Program-made: the position numbers and the translations under genes
Notes under the pieces: generated by a model
The model's database searches: none
Told to the model about the DNA's origin: nothing
Seen by the model: only the letters and a program-made list of their open reading frames with translations
Shown here: positions 5,081-5,766 of the stretch, one piece after another
How the letters are laid out: each line of letters starts with the position of its first letter
Numbering within the stretch: position 1 is the first letter of the stretch
Source of the DNA: CAYYMD01 sp964480425
Lineage (GTDB): Bacteria > Planctomycetota > Phycisphaerae > SM23-33
Assembly: GCA_964480425.1 (NCBI GenBank)
Contig: CAYZPY010000152.1
Location: 1 to 5,766 of the forward strand
Length of the DNA stretch: 5,766 nt
Direction: 5' to 3'

Positions 5081-5766
5081 ATGGTGCACTTTGCGCAACG
5101 CTTTTTGAGAGTGCACGACGTGTGTGAATCCACAAAAACAGCGCCAACCGACGCAATGCTTGGTCTGATACGCCGTCGGGTCGCCGCCGCAGTCGCGCGC
5201 CTGGAGGAATTATTGGGCAGCGGCGAGGACGTTGAGCAATTATTGCCAGGCAAGATGCTGCGCAGCCGCCTGGCGGTTCGCCTGCGCCAGGCGTGCGCCG
5301 TACAGACTGAACGTGCGGATTTTGTGGATTTGTGCGCGGCGGTTGAGCTGGTCCACACCGCCAGTCTGTGCCACGACGACGTAATAGACAACGCCGCCGT
5401 GCGGAGGTTCTCGACGGCGCTGTGGCGCCGGACTGGCGCCTCTGCGGCGGTGCTCATCGGCGACCTTCTGCTGGCAGAGGCGATGAAACTCGTCCTTGAC
5501 GCCGGCGGGAGTGGAATCGCCCACACCTTTGTCCGCAAGGTCAGGGAGATTATCGCCGCCGAAATTGAGCAGGAACTGCTGCATCGCGGGGACGATATCG
5601 ACCGGTCCACGGCGTTGCGGATAGCCCGCTCCAAGACGGGGCCTTTGTTCGCATTTTCCGCACGCCTGGGCGGCGGCGACGATGGGCGGATGGGCGACGC
5701 GCTTGAGGCGGCGGGATACCGCATAGGCGCGGCGTATCAGTTGGCCGACGACCTGCTGGATACCGC
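5081..5766 (+). CDS. Polyprenyl diphosphate synthase (trans, IspB/GGPPS-type), 5' part; runs off window end
   Basis: Adds isopentenyl diphosphate units to an allylic diphosphate to give longer all-trans prenyl chains for quinones, carotenoids or carriers. The frame is open from ATG 5081 to the window edge: about 228 residues of an expected 300-350. GGGGGA (5071-5076) 4 nt upstream serves as SD. Visible motifs are GKMLRS (57-62) for the usual GKRLRP, with IPP-binding Lys58 and Arg61 kept, and the first Asp-rich motif DDVID (99-103) in HTASLCHDDVID, followed by conserved RR and GDLLLAEA. AEIEQEL, SKTGPLFAFSA and the second Asp-rich motif DDLLD (223-227) in YQLADDLLD follow. The first aspartates of both Mg-binding motifs are intact, so it should be active. 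Small residues (Ala, Ser) four and five positions before DDVID point to a medium or long product rather than farnesyl diphosphate. The length cannot be fixed from sequence, so no gene symbol is given. ispE lies 56 nt upstream. Confidence 0.92.
   Translation, partial: MVHFAQRFLRVHDVCESTKTAPTDAMLGLIRRRVAAAVARLEELLGSGEDVEQLLPGKMLRSRLAVRLRQACAVQTERADFVDLCAAVELVHTASLCHDDVIDNAAVRRFSTALWRRTGASAAVLIGDLLLAEAMKLVLDAGGSGIAHTFVRKVREIIAAEIEQELLHRGDDIDRSTALRIARSKTGPLFAFSARLGGGDDGRMGDALEAAGYRIGAAYQLADDLLDT

Overview
The window is a 5.8 kb piece of a G+C-rich bacterial chromosome with every recognisable gene on the + strand. It mixes translation housekeeping genes, isoprenoid genes and one exported accessory protein. 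A DUF6807/'PmoA'-type protein with a clear twin-arginine signal, set among conserved housekeeping genes, fits the Planctomycetota or a neighbouring PVC-type lineage. That placement is an inference from gene content and is not proven by the sequence.

Layout. Positions 1-557 hold the 3' part of fmt (methionyl-tRNA formyltransferase). 605-1981 is rsmB (16S rRNA C967 m5C methyltransferase) and 1996-2484 is smpB (the tmRNA partner). With gaps of 47 and 14 nt these three look like one operon for translation initiation, ribosome modification and ribosome rescue. No tmRNA gene (ssrA) is visible beside smpB. A 218-nt gap follows. Its first part (2485-2571) shows nothing I can name. Its second part carries an A-tract, two tandem sigma70-like promoter candidates and a strong Shine-Dalgarno (SD) sequence. 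These serve a 68-residue orphan ORF (2703-2909) that I do not recognise.

The 239-nt gap at 2910-3148 is the most unusual non-coding stretch. Nested inverted repeats (outer arms 2928-2934 and 3058-3064) could fold into a long branched RNA. The outer left arm is also part of a competing small hairpin (2914-2931). The gap ends in an A+T-rich patch with an imperfect palindrome, probably the control region of the next gene.

The second gene block begins at 3149 with the Tat-exported DUF6807 protein (3149-4153). Its 3' end overlaps ispE (4122-5024) by 32 nt. IspE is the fourth-step kinase of the MEP isoprenoid pathway. After 56 nt comes a polyprenyl diphosphate synthase (from 5081, running off the end), which elongates the C5 units that the MEP pathway supplies. 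ispE and the prenyl synthase are functionally linked; the exported protein upstream is the odd member. Two perfect G+C-rich hairpins lie inside ispE. I found no tRNA, rRNA, CRISPR array, transposase or convincing U-tract terminator.
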